Part shown: positions 1 through 9,800 of the stretch, one piece after another
Layout: each line of letters begins with the position of its first letter
How positions within the stretch are numbered: the stretch's first letter is position 1
Source of the DNA: Candidatus Rokuibacteriota bacterium
Lineage (GTDB): Bacteria > Methylomirabilota > Methylomirabilia > Rokubacteriales > CSP1-6
Direction of reading: 5' to 3'
Assembly: GCA_003220435.1 (NCBI GenBank)
Contig: QHSL01000039.1
Coordinates: forward strand, 1-49,472
Length of the DNA: 49,472 nucleotides
Notes under the pieces: generated by a model
What the model saw: only the letters and a program-made list of their open reading frames with translations
What the model was told of the DNA's origin: nothing
The model's database searches: none
Position numbers and translations under genes: made by a program

Positions 1-2
1 CG

Positions 3-449
3 GCGACCGCCGTCCCCGCGGGCGGATTCCACACCTGCGCGTCCCTATCGGATGGCTCGGCACAATGCTGGGGCCAGAACGACTATGGCCAGCTGGGTGA
101 CGGCACGACCAGGGCCTCGTCCAGACCCACCCCCGTCGCCGGGCTCGACTCCGGCGCCGCCGTCCGCACCGCCGCGTGGCACACCTGCGCCCTCCTACCG
201 GACGGCACCGTGCGGTGCTGGGGGCGGAACTTCGCGGGGCAGCTCGGCAACGGGACCACCAGCAACTCCTCCACGCCCGTCGCGGTCATTGGAAGCGGGC
301 CTGTGACGTGGACGAGCAGCGACACGGCGGTGGCGACGATTGATGCGGGGACCGGGCTCGCCAGGGCTGTGAGCGTCGGCGCTGCGACGATCACCGCGAC
401 CGCGAACGGCGTCAGCGGGAGCACGGTCCTGACCGTGGTGAACCGCTAA
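3..449 (+). CDS. RCC1-repeat / Big_2 protein, C-terminal part
   Basis: This is the 3' end of a gene that begins before the window; 148 residues are visible. They hold two RCC1-type beta-propeller blades, each with the pattern HTCA.L.DG...CWG.N..GQLG(D/N)GTT. A short Big_2-like immunoglobulin domain follows, with the motifs [13 protein letters not shown] and VGAATITAT, and the protein ends in VVNR. Such proteins are usually secreted or surface-exposed, and the propeller probably binds a partner rather than catalysing a reaction. The stop lies 29 bases before the next start on the same strand, so it may be co-transcribed with the beta-helix genes. The domain call is secure; the function is unknown. 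Confidence 0.85.
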   Translation, partial: ATAVPAGGFHTCASLSDGSAQCWGQNDYGQLGDGTTRASSRPTPVAGLDSGAAVRTAAWHTCALLPDGTVRCWGRNFAGQLGNGTTSNSSTPVAVIGSGPVTWTSSDTAVATIDAGTGLARAVSVGAATITATANGVSGSTVLTVVNR

Positions 450-459
450 GCCCTCTCCG

Positions 460-474
460 CCTTCGTGACGAAGG
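460..474 (+). promoter_or_regulatory. hairpin overlapping the ribosome binding site of the 479 gene
   Basis: CCTTCG, a TGA loop and CGAAGG form a perfect 6-bp stem. Its 3' arm carries the AAGGA that serves as Shine-Dalgarno for the ATG at 479. Folding would hide the ribosome site, so translation may depend on ribosomes finishing the gene upstream. This is inference from sequence alone. Confidence 0.35.
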
Positions 475-478
475 ATCC

Positions 479-2128
479 ATGGTGACGTTGCGCGTGGCGG
501 TCGCTCTTCTTCTGGCGTTGCTCCTGCCGCTTGCGCTGCTGGCTCCCGGAAGCTCCGAGCATTCGCCGCGGCATGCGAGCGATCCTGAGCTCCCTCGCGT
601 CTGCGTCGACACCACGTCTGCGCCGCCCAATGGCCGGACCATTGCGGTCGCGTCCGGCAGCAACTTCCACGCGGCGCTCAAAGCAGCGCAGCCGGGCGAC
701 GCGATTACCCTCGAAGCCGGGGCGCGGATCACGGGCAACTTCACGCTCCCCAACAAGCCGGGCACAGGCTGGATCACCATCCGCACCGCGGCGCCGGACA
801 GCCAGCTACCTGCCCCGGGGACGCGCATCACCCCGGCCTACGCGAGCGCCTTGCCCAAGCTCGTCAGCCCGAACAGCCGGCCCGTCATCACCGCCGCCCC
901 CGGAGCGCATCACTACCGATTCATCGGCGTCGAGTTCACCGTCAGCCCCGAGGTCACCATCAACTACCACCTGATCCTGCTGGGCAACCGGCCGACCTCG
1001 GCGGAGGACGTGCCGCACGATCTGATCTTCGACCGCGTGTACATTCACGGCAACCCGCGCGTGAATCTGCGGCGGGGCATCGGCCTGAACAGCGCCCGGA
1101 CGGCCATCATCGACTCCTACATCGCCGAGGCGCATGAGGTGGGCGCCGACTCTCAGGCGATCCTGGGCTGGGACGGCCCCGGGCCCTTCAAGATCGTCAA
1201 CAACTACCTCGAGGGGGCGGGTGAGAACCTCATGTTCGGCGGCGCGGATCCCTCGATCCGCGACCTCGTCCCGTCCGACATCGAGATCCGCCGCAACCAC
1301 TTCTTCAAGCCGCTGACGTGGCGGATCGGGGACCCGAGCTACGCGGGCACGCCGTGGACGGTCAAGAATCTCTTGGAGCTGAAGAATGCGCGCCGAGTGC
1401 TCATCGACGGCAACCTCTTCGAGCACAACTGGGCCCACGAGCAAGCGGGGACCGCCATCGTCCTCACGGTCCGCAACCAGGACGGGACCGCGCCGTGGTC
1501 GGCGGTGGAGGATGTCACGCTCAGCAATAATGTCGTGCGGCACACGGGCGCGGGCCTGGGGGTGCACGGCATCGACGAAAAGCCAAGCCAGCCCACCAAG
1601 CGCATTCTGATCAGGAACAATCTGTTCGACGATGTCAGCGCCGCCCGATGGGGCGGCAGTGGGCGGCTCTTCCAGGCCGTTCACGGGGTGACCGATCTCG
1701 TGATCGAACACAACACCGCGTTTCAGGATGGGTCCATCATCTGGGCGGTGGGTCGGCCGCACATCGGATTCGTCTACCGTGACAACCTCGCGCCCCACAA
1801 CGACTACGGCATCCATGGCGTCGGTACGCAGCCGGGCCGCCACTCGCTCGAGACGTACTTCCCCGGCGCCATCGTGGAGAGGAACGTGATCGTGGGCAAT
1901 CCATACGTTGCGCAATACCCCCTCGACAACTTCCACCCGCTCTCACTCGCTGCCGTGGGATTCGTCGATCAGGTCGGACGCGACTACCGCCTCAGCAGCT
2001 CGAGCCGGTACCGGCGGGCCGGCAGCGACGGAAAAGGCATCGGCGTCGATTTCGACGAGTTCTCCGCCGCGATGGCGGCGGCCGAGGCCAAGGACCTGAT
2101 CGCCGCCTGCGCGAGGCAGCACCGATGA
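479..2128 (+). CDS. secreted right-handed parallel beta-helix protein (paralog 1)
   Basis: The 549-residue product has a leucine-rich signal peptide (about residues 1-26). A conserved module follows that all four paralogs here share: L.R...DTT..PP.GRTI, a GD.I.L.AGA turn and GNFTLPNK.G.GWI. The body is rich in Asn/Ile ladder strings (IEIRRNHFF, VLIDGNLFE, ILIRNNLFDD), typical of pectate-lyase-like right-handed beta-helices. No lyase catalytic motif could be assigned, so the substrate is unknown; a surface polysaccharide or adhesin role is plausible. ATG 479 is preceded by AAGGA four bases upstream. The protein ends after the helix and has no accessory domain, unlike its paralogs. Its stop overlaps the next start by 4 bp (ATGA). 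Confidence 0.85.
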   Translation: MVTLRVAVALLLALLLPLALLAPGSSEHSPRHASDPELPRVCVDTTSAPPNGRTIAVASGSNFHAALKAAQPGDAITLEAGARITGNFTLPNKPGTGWITIRTAAPDSQLPAPGTRITPAYASALPKLVSPNSRPVITAAPGAHHYRFIGVEFTVSPEVTINYHLILLGNRPTSAEDVPHDLIFDRVYIHGNPRVNLRRGIGLNSARTAIIDSYIAEAHEVGADSQAILGWDGPGPFKIVNNYLEGAGENLMFGGADPSIRDLVPSDIEIRRNHFFKPLTWRIGDPSYAGTPWTVKNLLELKNARRVLIDGNLFEHNWAHEQAGTAIVLTVRNQDGTAPWSAVEDVTLSNNVVRHTGAGLGVHGIDEKPSQPTKRILIRNNLFDDVSAARWGGSGRLFQAVHGVTDLVIEHNTAFQDGSIIWAVGRPHIGFVYRDNLAPHNDYGIHGVGTQPGRHSLETYFPGAIVERNVIVGNPYVAQYPLDNFHPLSLAAVGFVDQVGRDYRLSSSSRYRRAGSDGKGIGVDFDEFSAAMAAAEAKDLIAACARQHR

Positions 2129-4905
2129 GGGTGCCGGGGATCGTCGCGGCCGGACTCCTCACGGCAGCGCTCCTACTCCCCCCCGGCGTCGCCCTGGGCG
2201 TCGCGCCAGAGCTCCCCCGCACCTTCGTCGACACGACGTATGTCGCGCCGACGGGTCGCACGATCGCCGTGGCGGCAGCCGGCGACTTCCAGGCGGCGCT
2301 CGACGCCGCGCAACCGGGCGACCAGATCACCCTCGAAGCCGGGGCGAGCTTCATCGGGAACTTCACGTTGCCCAACAAATTGGGCGACGGCTGGATCATC
2401 GTCCGGACCTCGGCAACCGACAGCGCGCTGCCGGCCCCGGGCACCCGCATCACACCGGCCTACGCCGCCGTGTTGCCGAAGATCATCAGCCAGAACGCCA
2501 ATCCGGCGCTCACCGCCGCCCCCGGGGCGCATCACTACCGGTTCATCGGCGTCGAGTTCACCGTGAGCCACGGGGTCGTCTTGAACTACCAGCTCATCCT
2601 GCTCGGCAACCGCCCGGCCTCGCTGGCCGACGTGCCGCACGATCTCATCTTCGATCGGGTGTACATCCATGGGACCTCGTACGTAGATCTCCGGCGCGGC
2701 ATCGCGTTGAACAGTGCCGCCTCCGCCGTCATCGACTCGTACATCGCGGATGCTCACCAGGTGTCGTCGGACTCCCAGGCCCTTGCGGGCTGGGACGGCC
2801 CCGGGCCGTTCAAGATCGTCAACAACTACCTGGAGGGCGCTGGTGAGAACCTCATGTTCGGCGGCGCGGATCCCTCCCTCCAGGGGCTCGTCCCGTCCGA
2901 CATCGAGATCCGCCGCAATCATTTTTTCAAGCCTTTGTGGTGGAGGGCGGGCGATCCGAGTTACGCCGGAATCCACTGGACCATCAAGAACCTTCTGGAG
3001 CTCAAGAACGCGCAACGAGTCCTGATCGACGCCAATGTCTTCGAGAACAATTGGCTGGACGCGCAGAGCGGCACCGCCATCGTTTTCACGGTTCGCAACC
3101 AAGAGGGCACCGCACCGTGGTCGGTGGTCCAGGACGTCACCTTCACCAATAACATCGTGCGGCACACCAGCGGAGCGATCGGCATGCATGGCTGGGACGA
3201 CATCTACCCCAGCCAGCAAAGTGCGCGCTTCCTGATCGAGAACAACCTCCTGGACAACGTCGACAGCGCCACGTGGGGTGGAACCGGGTGGCTCTTCAGT
3301 GCCTTTCGGGGCCTCGTCGACCTGCAGATCGAGCACAACACCGGATTCATGGACCAGGCGATCATGATGGCCGGCGACGCGGCCCATACCGGGTTCATCT
3401 ACCGCAACAACCTCACTCCGATGGGCGTCTCTGGCTTCACGGGGGTCGACACCCAGCAGGGCGTCCAGACGCTCGACACGTACTTCCCGGGCTACCTCTT
3501 CCAAGGGAACGTCCTCGCGGGGGCAGCCCCGGCGCTCTATCCGGCCAACAACTTTTTCCCCGCCTCGCTCGCGACGGTGGGCTTCGTCGACCTCGCGGGG
3601 GGCAATTACCGCTTGTCCGCCGCGAGCCCGTACAAGAATGCCGGGACCGATGGCAAGGACATCGGCGCCGACATTGACGCGGTCGAGGCCGCCACCGCCG
3701 GCGTCCCTACACCACGGGACCCACCGCCACCGCCGACAGTGACGCGCTTTGAGGAGACGGAGCAAGCGGTGGCGTACACCGCGGGCTGGGTCAGTAGCTC
3801 GTCAGCGCGGTGGAGCGGTGGGGCGGCCGGGGTGTCGACGGCGGCAGGCGCACAAGCGATCTTCACCTTCACCGGGACGTCGGTGAGCTGGGTCGGCTTC
3901 CGCGGGCCCCAGGCCGGTATCGCTCGGGTCGTGCTGGATGGGGTGCTGGTTGGCGACGTGGATCTGTTTGCGCCCACTCAGGAATTTCGGGTGGTGGTCT
4001 TCACCGCAAGGGACCTGGTCGCCGGGCGTCACACGTTGACGATCGAGGTGACCGGCCTGAAGAACGCGGCGTCGACGGATACCGTGATCGTGGTGGATGC
4101 CTTCGACGTGCCGGCACCGATAGTAACGCGCTTCCAAGAGACGGATCCGGCCATAACCTACACGACCGGTTGGGCCGAGGACAGTAGTGCAGGGAGTGGA
4201 TGGAGTGGAGGGAGCGCCGCGGTCTCGAGGACAGTGGGCGCGAACGCGACCTTCACCTTCACCGGGACGTCGGTGAGCTGGATCGGCTACCGCGGGCCGC
4301 AGGCCGGTATCGCTCGCGTATCGCTGGATGGGGCGCTGGTCGGCGACGTGGATCTGTTTGCGCCGACTCCAGTAACTCAGGTGGTCGTCTTCACCGCAAA
4401 GGACCTGGCCGCCGGGCGCCACACGCTGACGATCGAGGTGACGGGCCTGAAAAACGCGGCATCGACGGACATCACGATTGTGGTGGATGCGTTCGAAGTG
4501 ACATCGACGTCATCCCAGACCACGGGGTCGTCCTTTGAGGAGACGCATCCATCGATCGCGTACACGCCGGGTTGGGCCCTTAACTCGTCACTGATGTGGA
4601 GCGGTGGGGCGGCTGGGTACACGACGACGGCGGGCGCGCGAGCGACCTTCACCTTCACCGGGACGTCGGTGAGCTGGATCGGCTACCGCGGGCCGCAGGC
4701 CGGTATCGCTCGCGTATCGCTGGATGGGGTGCTGGTTGGCGACGTGGACACCTATGCGCCCGCTGCCCAATTCCGGGCGGTCGTCTTCTCAAGAGCGGGC
4801 CTGGCGCCCGGGAGTCATACTCTGACGATCGAAGCGACGGGCCTGAAGAACCCGGCTTCGACCGATGTCTTCATCGTGGTGGATAGGTTTGATGTCTCCA
4901 ACTGA
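2125..4905 (+). CDS. secreted beta-helix protein with three C-terminal jelly-roll-like repeats (paralog 2)
   Basis: The 926-residue product starts inside the stop of paralog 1 (ATGA), which implies translational coupling. A signal peptide of about 28 residues ends near LGVA. The beta-helix module (about residues 30-525) closely follows paralog 1. A short proline-rich linker (about 531-537) leads to three tandem domains of about 125 residues. Each begins with FEET or FQET and carries FTFTGTSVSW, GPQAGIARV.LDG, VGDVD and HTLTIE.TGLKN, ending in IVVD.F.V. This resembles galactose-binding-like carbohydrate-binding domains of secreted glycan enzymes. I infer that the helix is held on a glycan by these three domains. 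No catalytic residue was identified. Confidence 0.85.
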   Translation: MRVPGIVAAGLLTAALLLPPGVALGVAPELPRTFVDTTYVAPTGRTIAVAAAGDFQAALDAAQPGDQITLEAGASFIGNFTLPNKLGDGWIIVRTSATDSALPAPGTRITPAYAAVLPKIISQNANPALTAAPGAHHYRFIGVEFTVSHGVVLNYQLILLGNRPASLADVPHDLIFDRVYIHGTSYVDLRRGIALNSAASAVIDSYIADAHQVSSDSQALAGWDGPGPFKIVNNYLEGAGENLMFGGADPSLQGLVPSDIEIRRNHFFKPLWWRAGDPSYAGIHWTIKNLLELKNAQRVLIDANVFENNWLDAQSGTAIVFTVRNQEGTAPWSVVQDVTFTNNIVRHTSGAIGMHGWDDIYPSQQSARFLIENNLLDNVDSATWGGTGWLFSAFRGLVDLQIEHNTGFMDQAIMMAGDAAHTGFIYRNNLTPMGVSGFTGVDTQQGVQTLDTYFPGYLFQGNVLAGAAPALYPANNFFPASLATVGFVDLAGGNYRLSAASPYKNAGTDGKDIGADIDAVEAATAGVPTPRDPPPPPTVTRFEETEQAVAYTAGWVSSSSARWSGGAAGVSTAAGAQAIFTFTGTSVSWVGFRGPQAGIARVVLDGVLVGDVDLFAPTQEFRVVVFTARDLVAGRHTLTIEVTGLKNAASTDTVIVVDAFDVPAPIVTRFQETDPAITYTTGWAEDSSAGSGWSGGSAAVSRTVGANATFTFTGTSVSWIGYRGPQAGIARVSLDGALVGDVDLFAPTPVTQVVVFTAKDLAAGRHTLTIEVTGLKNAASTDITIVVDAFEVTSTSSQTTGSSFEETHPSIAYTPGWALNSSLMWSGGAAGYTTTAGARATFTFTGTSVSWIGYRGPQAGIARVSLDGVLVGDVDTYAPAAQFRAVVFSRAGLAPGSHTLTIEATGLKNPASTDVFIVVDRFDVSN
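3738..4902 (+). repeat. three tandem coding repeats of about 375 bases
   Basis: Units run at about 3738-4118, 4120-4500 and 4528-4902. The core stretch CACCTTCACCGGGACGTCGG is found in all three, as is the region coding GPQAGIARV. The near-identical third positions point to recent duplication or continuing gene conversion inside this gene. Confidence 0.85.
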
Positions 4906-4943
4906 TATCCGGATGATCGGCGTCGTGCCCGCTGAGGTTCCGG

Positions 4944-6839
4944 TCAGAGAACGCTCTCGCCGGTGAAGGCGGTTGGCGTGGCCCGCGCAGAAGGGCCGTT
5001 GAGTACGTCCTGGAGCGCGCGGGCGGCGGCGCGGAGCTCGGTCAGATGCACCGCGTTCACGACGGTCTGGCCCGGCGTGGGTGTAGGGTCGGTGTAGATC
5101 GGGAGCGCCCGCCCAGCGGCCTGGTAGGCTTGGTTGAGCGCCGTCCTGAGCTCGCTGACGTGGACGACCTTGACCGAGGTGCTCCCGGGCGAGAGCGTGA
5201 GATCGGTCCAGGCAAAGGTCGCCAGCCCGCGGCTAACGCGGAGGCTATCGACGGCCGCCCGGACCTCCAGGATGTGCGCCGTGAGGAGCGTGCCCTGGGC
5301 CGTGAGCGGGTCGTCGGTGAAGGTAAAGGTCGCGGTCAAGGTCACCGTCACGGTAGCGGTCGCACCGTTGCCGGCGGCGTCCTGCGCGGTGACCGTGAGC
5401 ACGTTGGTCCCCAGCTGCAGGACGATGCCGCCCGCCGTCCAGCTCGTCGTGCCGGTCGCGGTGCCGCTGCCGCCGCGATCGTTCGTCCAGGTCACTGTGG
5501 CGACCCTCGTGTTGTCCGACGCGAGTCCGCCGAGCGTCAGGAGGGAAGCGCTCGTGCTGTAGGCTGAGCTGGAGGTGGGCGAGGTGATGGTCACGGCGGG
5601 CGGCGTGGCGTCGGCGTTCACGAGTGTCACGCTGATCCCAGCCGAAGTCGCGGTGTTGCCGGCCGCGTCGCGGGCGACGGCTGCAAGGAGGTGGGTCCCG
5701 TCGAGGACGTTTCTGGTGTTCCAGGAAACGCTATAGGGGGCTGAGGTGACTTCGGCACCGAGGTTGGCGCCGTCCAGTTCGAACTGCACACCCACCGTCC
5801 CGACATTGTCAGTCGCGCTGGCCGAGACCGTGATCGTACCGACGACCATCGCCCCCAAGGCGGGGGCCGAGATCGCGACGGTCGGTGGGATCATGTCGGG
5901 ATCACTGGCACAGACTCCGGAGCTCGCACAGGACGTCGCCAAATCCAGAAGGTTGAAATCGACGCCGATATCGTCGCCGTCCGTGCCCGCATTCTTGTAA
6001 GGGCTCAAGGCCGAGAGGCGGTAATTGCCGCCCGCGATATCGGAGGGCACGAGGTTGGGCACGGAGGGATCGGCCCCGCCGAACATGACGTTCTCGCCCG
6101 AGCCCTCGATGTAGTTGTTGACGAGCTTGAAGGGGCCGGGGCCATTCCAGCCCAAGATGGCCTGGGCGTCCTGCACCGTTGAATGGAAGTCGGCGAGATA
6201 GGAGTCGATGACCGCAGTCCGCGCGCTGTTCAGTTGAATGCCTCGTTTGTAATTCCCCGTCGGCGTACCGTGGATGTAGCAGCGGTCGAACACGAAGTCG
6301 GCCCCGGAATCGAGGGCGATGAGCCCGAATTGGGTCGCGGTCGTGTCGGCCAAGGTTCCGGTGACCTCCACCCCGATGAAGCGGTAGTGGTGGGCGTTGG
6401 TGGCCGTCGTGAGGGCCGACGAGGAGTTCGGGGTCACGATCCTCGGCATGAGCACCGAGTGCGCGGGGCCCACACGGGTATCCGCAGGGACGAGACTCGC
6501 GAGCGCCGAGGACTGGATGTAGATCCAGCCGGTGCCTGATTTATTCGGCAGGGTGAAGTTGCCGGTGTAGGTGGCCCCGGCCTGGAGCTCGATCACATCC
6601 CCCGGCTCCGCTGCATCCAGTGCTGCCTGCAAATCTCCGTTCGCCGAGACCGCGATCACTTCCCCAGTTGGTGGGACCAGGGTGGTATCCAGATAGACCT
6701 GCGGCAGCAGCGGCAACGTTGTCTGGGCGACGCCAGGAAGGGGGCGTACCAGGATCGTCGCGTTGACCGCAACCAGGAGAGCCAGGCCGCTGCGGGCCAG
6801 ACGACGACGGCTCCCGGAGGGCATTGCGGCCCCATTCAA
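4944..6839 (-). CDS. secreted beta-helix protein with internal deletion, Ig-like domains and VH..LR repeats (paralog 4)
   Basis: The 631-residue product has a signal peptide (about residues 1-38) and the shared N-terminal helix module (DTTLVPPTGE, GDVIELQAGA, GNFTLPNKSG). At residue about 267 the sequence jumps from NLVPSDI directly to AGGNYRLS. In its neighbour at 6866-11482 these two points are separated by about 230 residues, so most of the helix is missing in frame. Two Ig-like domains follow: one Big_7-like, with TVSASATDNVG and NVLDGTHLLAAVARDAAGN, and one with DNTRVATVTWTNDRGGSG. The end is a VH..LR repeat module. The start ATG at 6839 lies 26 bases after the stop of the upstream minus-strand paralog, so the two form an operon. 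Whether the shortened helix still folds is unclear. Confidence 0.8.
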   Translation of the reverse strand: MNGAAMPSGSRRRLARSGLALLVAVNATILVRPLPGVAQTTLPLLPQVYLDTTLVPPTGEVIAVSANGDLQAALDAAEPGDVIELQAGATYTGNFTLPNKSGTGWIYIQSSALASLVPADTRVGPAHSVLMPRIVTPNSSSALTTATNAHHYRFIGVEVTGTLADTTATQFGLIALDSGADFVFDRCYIHGTPTGNYKRGIQLNSARTAVIDSYLADFHSTVQDAQAILGWNGPGPFKLVNNYIEGSGENVMFGGADPSVPNLVPSDIAGGNYRLSALSPYKNAGTDGDDIGVDFNLLDLATSCASSGVCASDPDMIPPTVAISAPALGAMVVGTITVSASATDNVGTVGVQFELDGANLGAEVTSAPYSVSWNTRNVLDGTHLLAAVARDAAGNTATSAGISVTLVNADATPPAVTITSPTSSSAYSTSASLLTLGGLASDNTRVATVTWTNDRGGSGTATGTTSWTAGGIVLQLGTNVLTVTAQDAAGNGATATVTVTLTATFTFTDDPLTAQGTLLTAHILEVRAAVDSLRVSRGLATFAWTDLTLSPGSTSVKVVHVSELRTALNQAYQAAGRALPIYTDPTPTPGQTVVNAVHLTELRAAARALQDVLNGPSARATPTAFTGESVL

Positions 6840-6865
6840 GCACGAAAAGGACCCGTGAGATTCTC

Positions 6866-9800
6866 TTACTGGAGCGCGCGGGCGGCGGTGCGGAGGTCGG
6901 TCAGATGCACCGCTTTCACGACGGTCTTTCCTGCCGTGAGGGTGGGATCGGTGTAGGTCGGGAGCGCTCGCCCGGCGGCCTGGTACGCCTGGTTGAGCGC
7001 TGTCCTCAGGTCGCTGAAGTGGACCGCTTTGGCCTTGGAGCTCACCGGGGTGAGCGTGGGATCAGTCCAGGCAAAGGGTGTCAGCCCGTGGGCCACGCGG
7101 AGGCTATCGATGGCCGCCCGGAGCTCCACGATGTGCACCGTCTTGATGACGGTGGACTGAGCCACGGGCGGGTCGTCGGTGAACGTGAACGTTCGCGTGG
7201 CGGTCAGGGTGTTCGAGGCGGTGTTGCCGGCGGCGTCGCGGGCGGTGATCGTCAGCACGTTGCCGCCGGACTGAAGGACGATGGCGCTGGCGGTCCAGCT
7301 GGTCGTCCCGGTGGCGGTGCCGCTGCCGCCCCGATCGTTTGCCCACGTCACCTGGGTCACGCCGAGGTTGTCCGACGCGATGCCGCTGAGCGTTAGCGAG
7401 GAGCTGCCCGTCGTGTAGGTCGGATTAGAGGTGGGCGCGGTGATGGTGACGGAGGGCGCCGTGGTGTCGGTGAGGGTTACCGTCAGGGTGGCGGTCCCGG
7501 TATTGCCGGCGGCGTCCCGGGCGGTGACGGTGAGCACGTTTGACCCAGACTGCAGGACGATGCCGCCGGCCGTCCAGCTCGTGGTGCCGGTGGCCATGCC
7601 GCTGCCGCCCCGGCTGTTCGTCCACGTGACCTGGGTCACCGCGAGGTTGTCCGAGGCCGTGCCGCCGAGCGTCAGGGGGGTGGTGCTCGTGGTGTAGGTC
7701 GCGCTGGAGGTGGGCGCGGTGATGGTCGCGGTGGGCGCCGTGGTGTCCACCGGAGGTGGCCCACTGCAGGCTCCAGTGAGCGCACATAATGTCGCCACAT
7801 CGATAGTATCGATATCTGCGCCCGGATCCTTACCGTCGGTTCCGGCATTTTTATATGGACTGCCGGCCAAAAGCCGATAGTCGCCGCCCGCATAATTGAC
7901 GAAGCCCACATCATTCACGGTAGCCGGAAAGAAGTTGCCCGCCGGGAAGTTGCCAGGGCCGCCAATCTCGACGTTGTGCGTGTTCGTGCTCGGCGCCCAA
8001 CCGCCCTGGATGCCGCCCCCGACAGGCTGCAAATTGTTCGTAAAGGCGAACGGTCCTCCGCTGGAAGTCCAGATGGCGGCACCGTCTTGGAATGCGGTGT
8101 TATGGTCGATGATGATGTCATTGTCCGAGTACGACATGAACACGATCCCGTCGTTGATCGAAGAAGAAATGTCGAGCCAGAGATTGTTGCGTACAAGAAT
8201 ACGCTGCATCGCGCTGCCGCCCAGATTCGCGATCCCGATGCCGCGTCCCAAGTGCTGATTGATGTTGTTGGTGATTGTGACATCCTCCACTGGACACCAG
8301 CTGCACGTGCCCCACTGATTACGCGCGGTGAGCACCAAAGAGTTGGCCCCTTGCTGCCCGAACGCGGCATTCGGGTCGACCCAGCAGTTTTGAAGAATAT
8401 TGCCGTCGATAATCACCCGCTGGGCGTTCTTGAGCTCAAGGATGTTTTTTATCGTCCAGTGCTGGCCCGCGAAGCTCGGGTCGCCGACGCGCCAGGACCA
8501 GGGCTTCTCCATCAGATTGCCCCGAATCTCGATGTCCGCGGCGACCGTACTTGAGCTCGGGCCGAAGAGAATGTTGATGGCGGCCGCACGGACCGTATTG
8601 TTGACGATTTTGTAGGGGCCCGCTCCGTTCCAGGAGATGATGCCCTGCGCCTCGTCCGCGTCGACGTGGATGTCGTCGATCCAGGAGTCGATGATCGCCA
8701 CGCGGGCGGCCTCCAGCTCGACGCCCCGTTTATAGTTGCCGTACGGCTGACCATGGATGTAGCTGCGGTCGAGAACGAAGTCGTGGTTGCTTTGCCCGCC
8801 GAACATGACGAGGTTATTCTGCACGCTGCTGGTATTGGTCAGTGTGCCGGTGATCTCGAGACCGGCGAGTCGATAAAGCTGTGATCCGCCGCCACTGGTG
8901 ATCGCCGACGAAGAATTCGGTGTCACGATCTTCGGCATGAGGGCGGCCTGGGTTGGAGTGACGCGCGTACCCTCTGGCATCGCGGCCAGGGCTGACGACT
9001 GTATATAAATCCAGCCAGGTCCCGATTTGCTGGGTAGGGTGAAGTTGCCGGTAAACGTGGCTCCGGCTTGCAGCTCAATAATGTCTCCCGAATTTGCAGC
9101 GTTCAAAGCGGCTTGAAAGTCACCGCCGGAGTTTACAGTTCTCTTTACACCTCCGGTCGGCAACGAGTAGGTCGTATTGAGAAATATGCGGGGGCATTCG
9201 GGGATTCCCGGATTTGCAGAGGGGTTGGTGGTGCATCCGGTCGCCCCGGCGGAGGCCAAGGGAGTGACGGCCGAGGAGGTTGCGGTGGAGAGGGCCCGCC
9301 CGGCGCCGGCGGCATTCGAGACGGTCACGGAGAGCGCCGTGGACGTCGTCGCATTGCCCGCAGCGTCCCGGGCGACGGCGGTGAGGGTATGGGGCCCGTT
9401 GGGGGCGCCCGTGGTGTTCCACGAGACGGCGTAGGGGGCGGCCATGACTTCCGGGGCGAGGTTGGCGCCGTCGAGCTTGAACTGCACTCCGACAACGCCC
9501 ACGTTGTCCGTTGCGGTCGCCGACACGGTGACCGTGCCCGCCACCGTTCCCGCGGCCGGGGCCGTGATGGAGACCGCCGGCGGCGTCAAGTCGCCGTTGC
9601 GGACCGTGACGCTGATGGGGGCCGAGGTGGTCTCGTTGCCGGCGGCGTCCCGGGCCACGGCGCGTAGGGTATGGGCGCCGTTGAGGGCAGTGGTGGTGTT
9701 CCAGGAGACTGTATAGGGCGCAGCGGTGACTGCCGCCAGGTTGACGCCATTCAATTTGAACTGGACGCTGGCGACGCGCACGTTGTCGGCGGCGGTCGCC

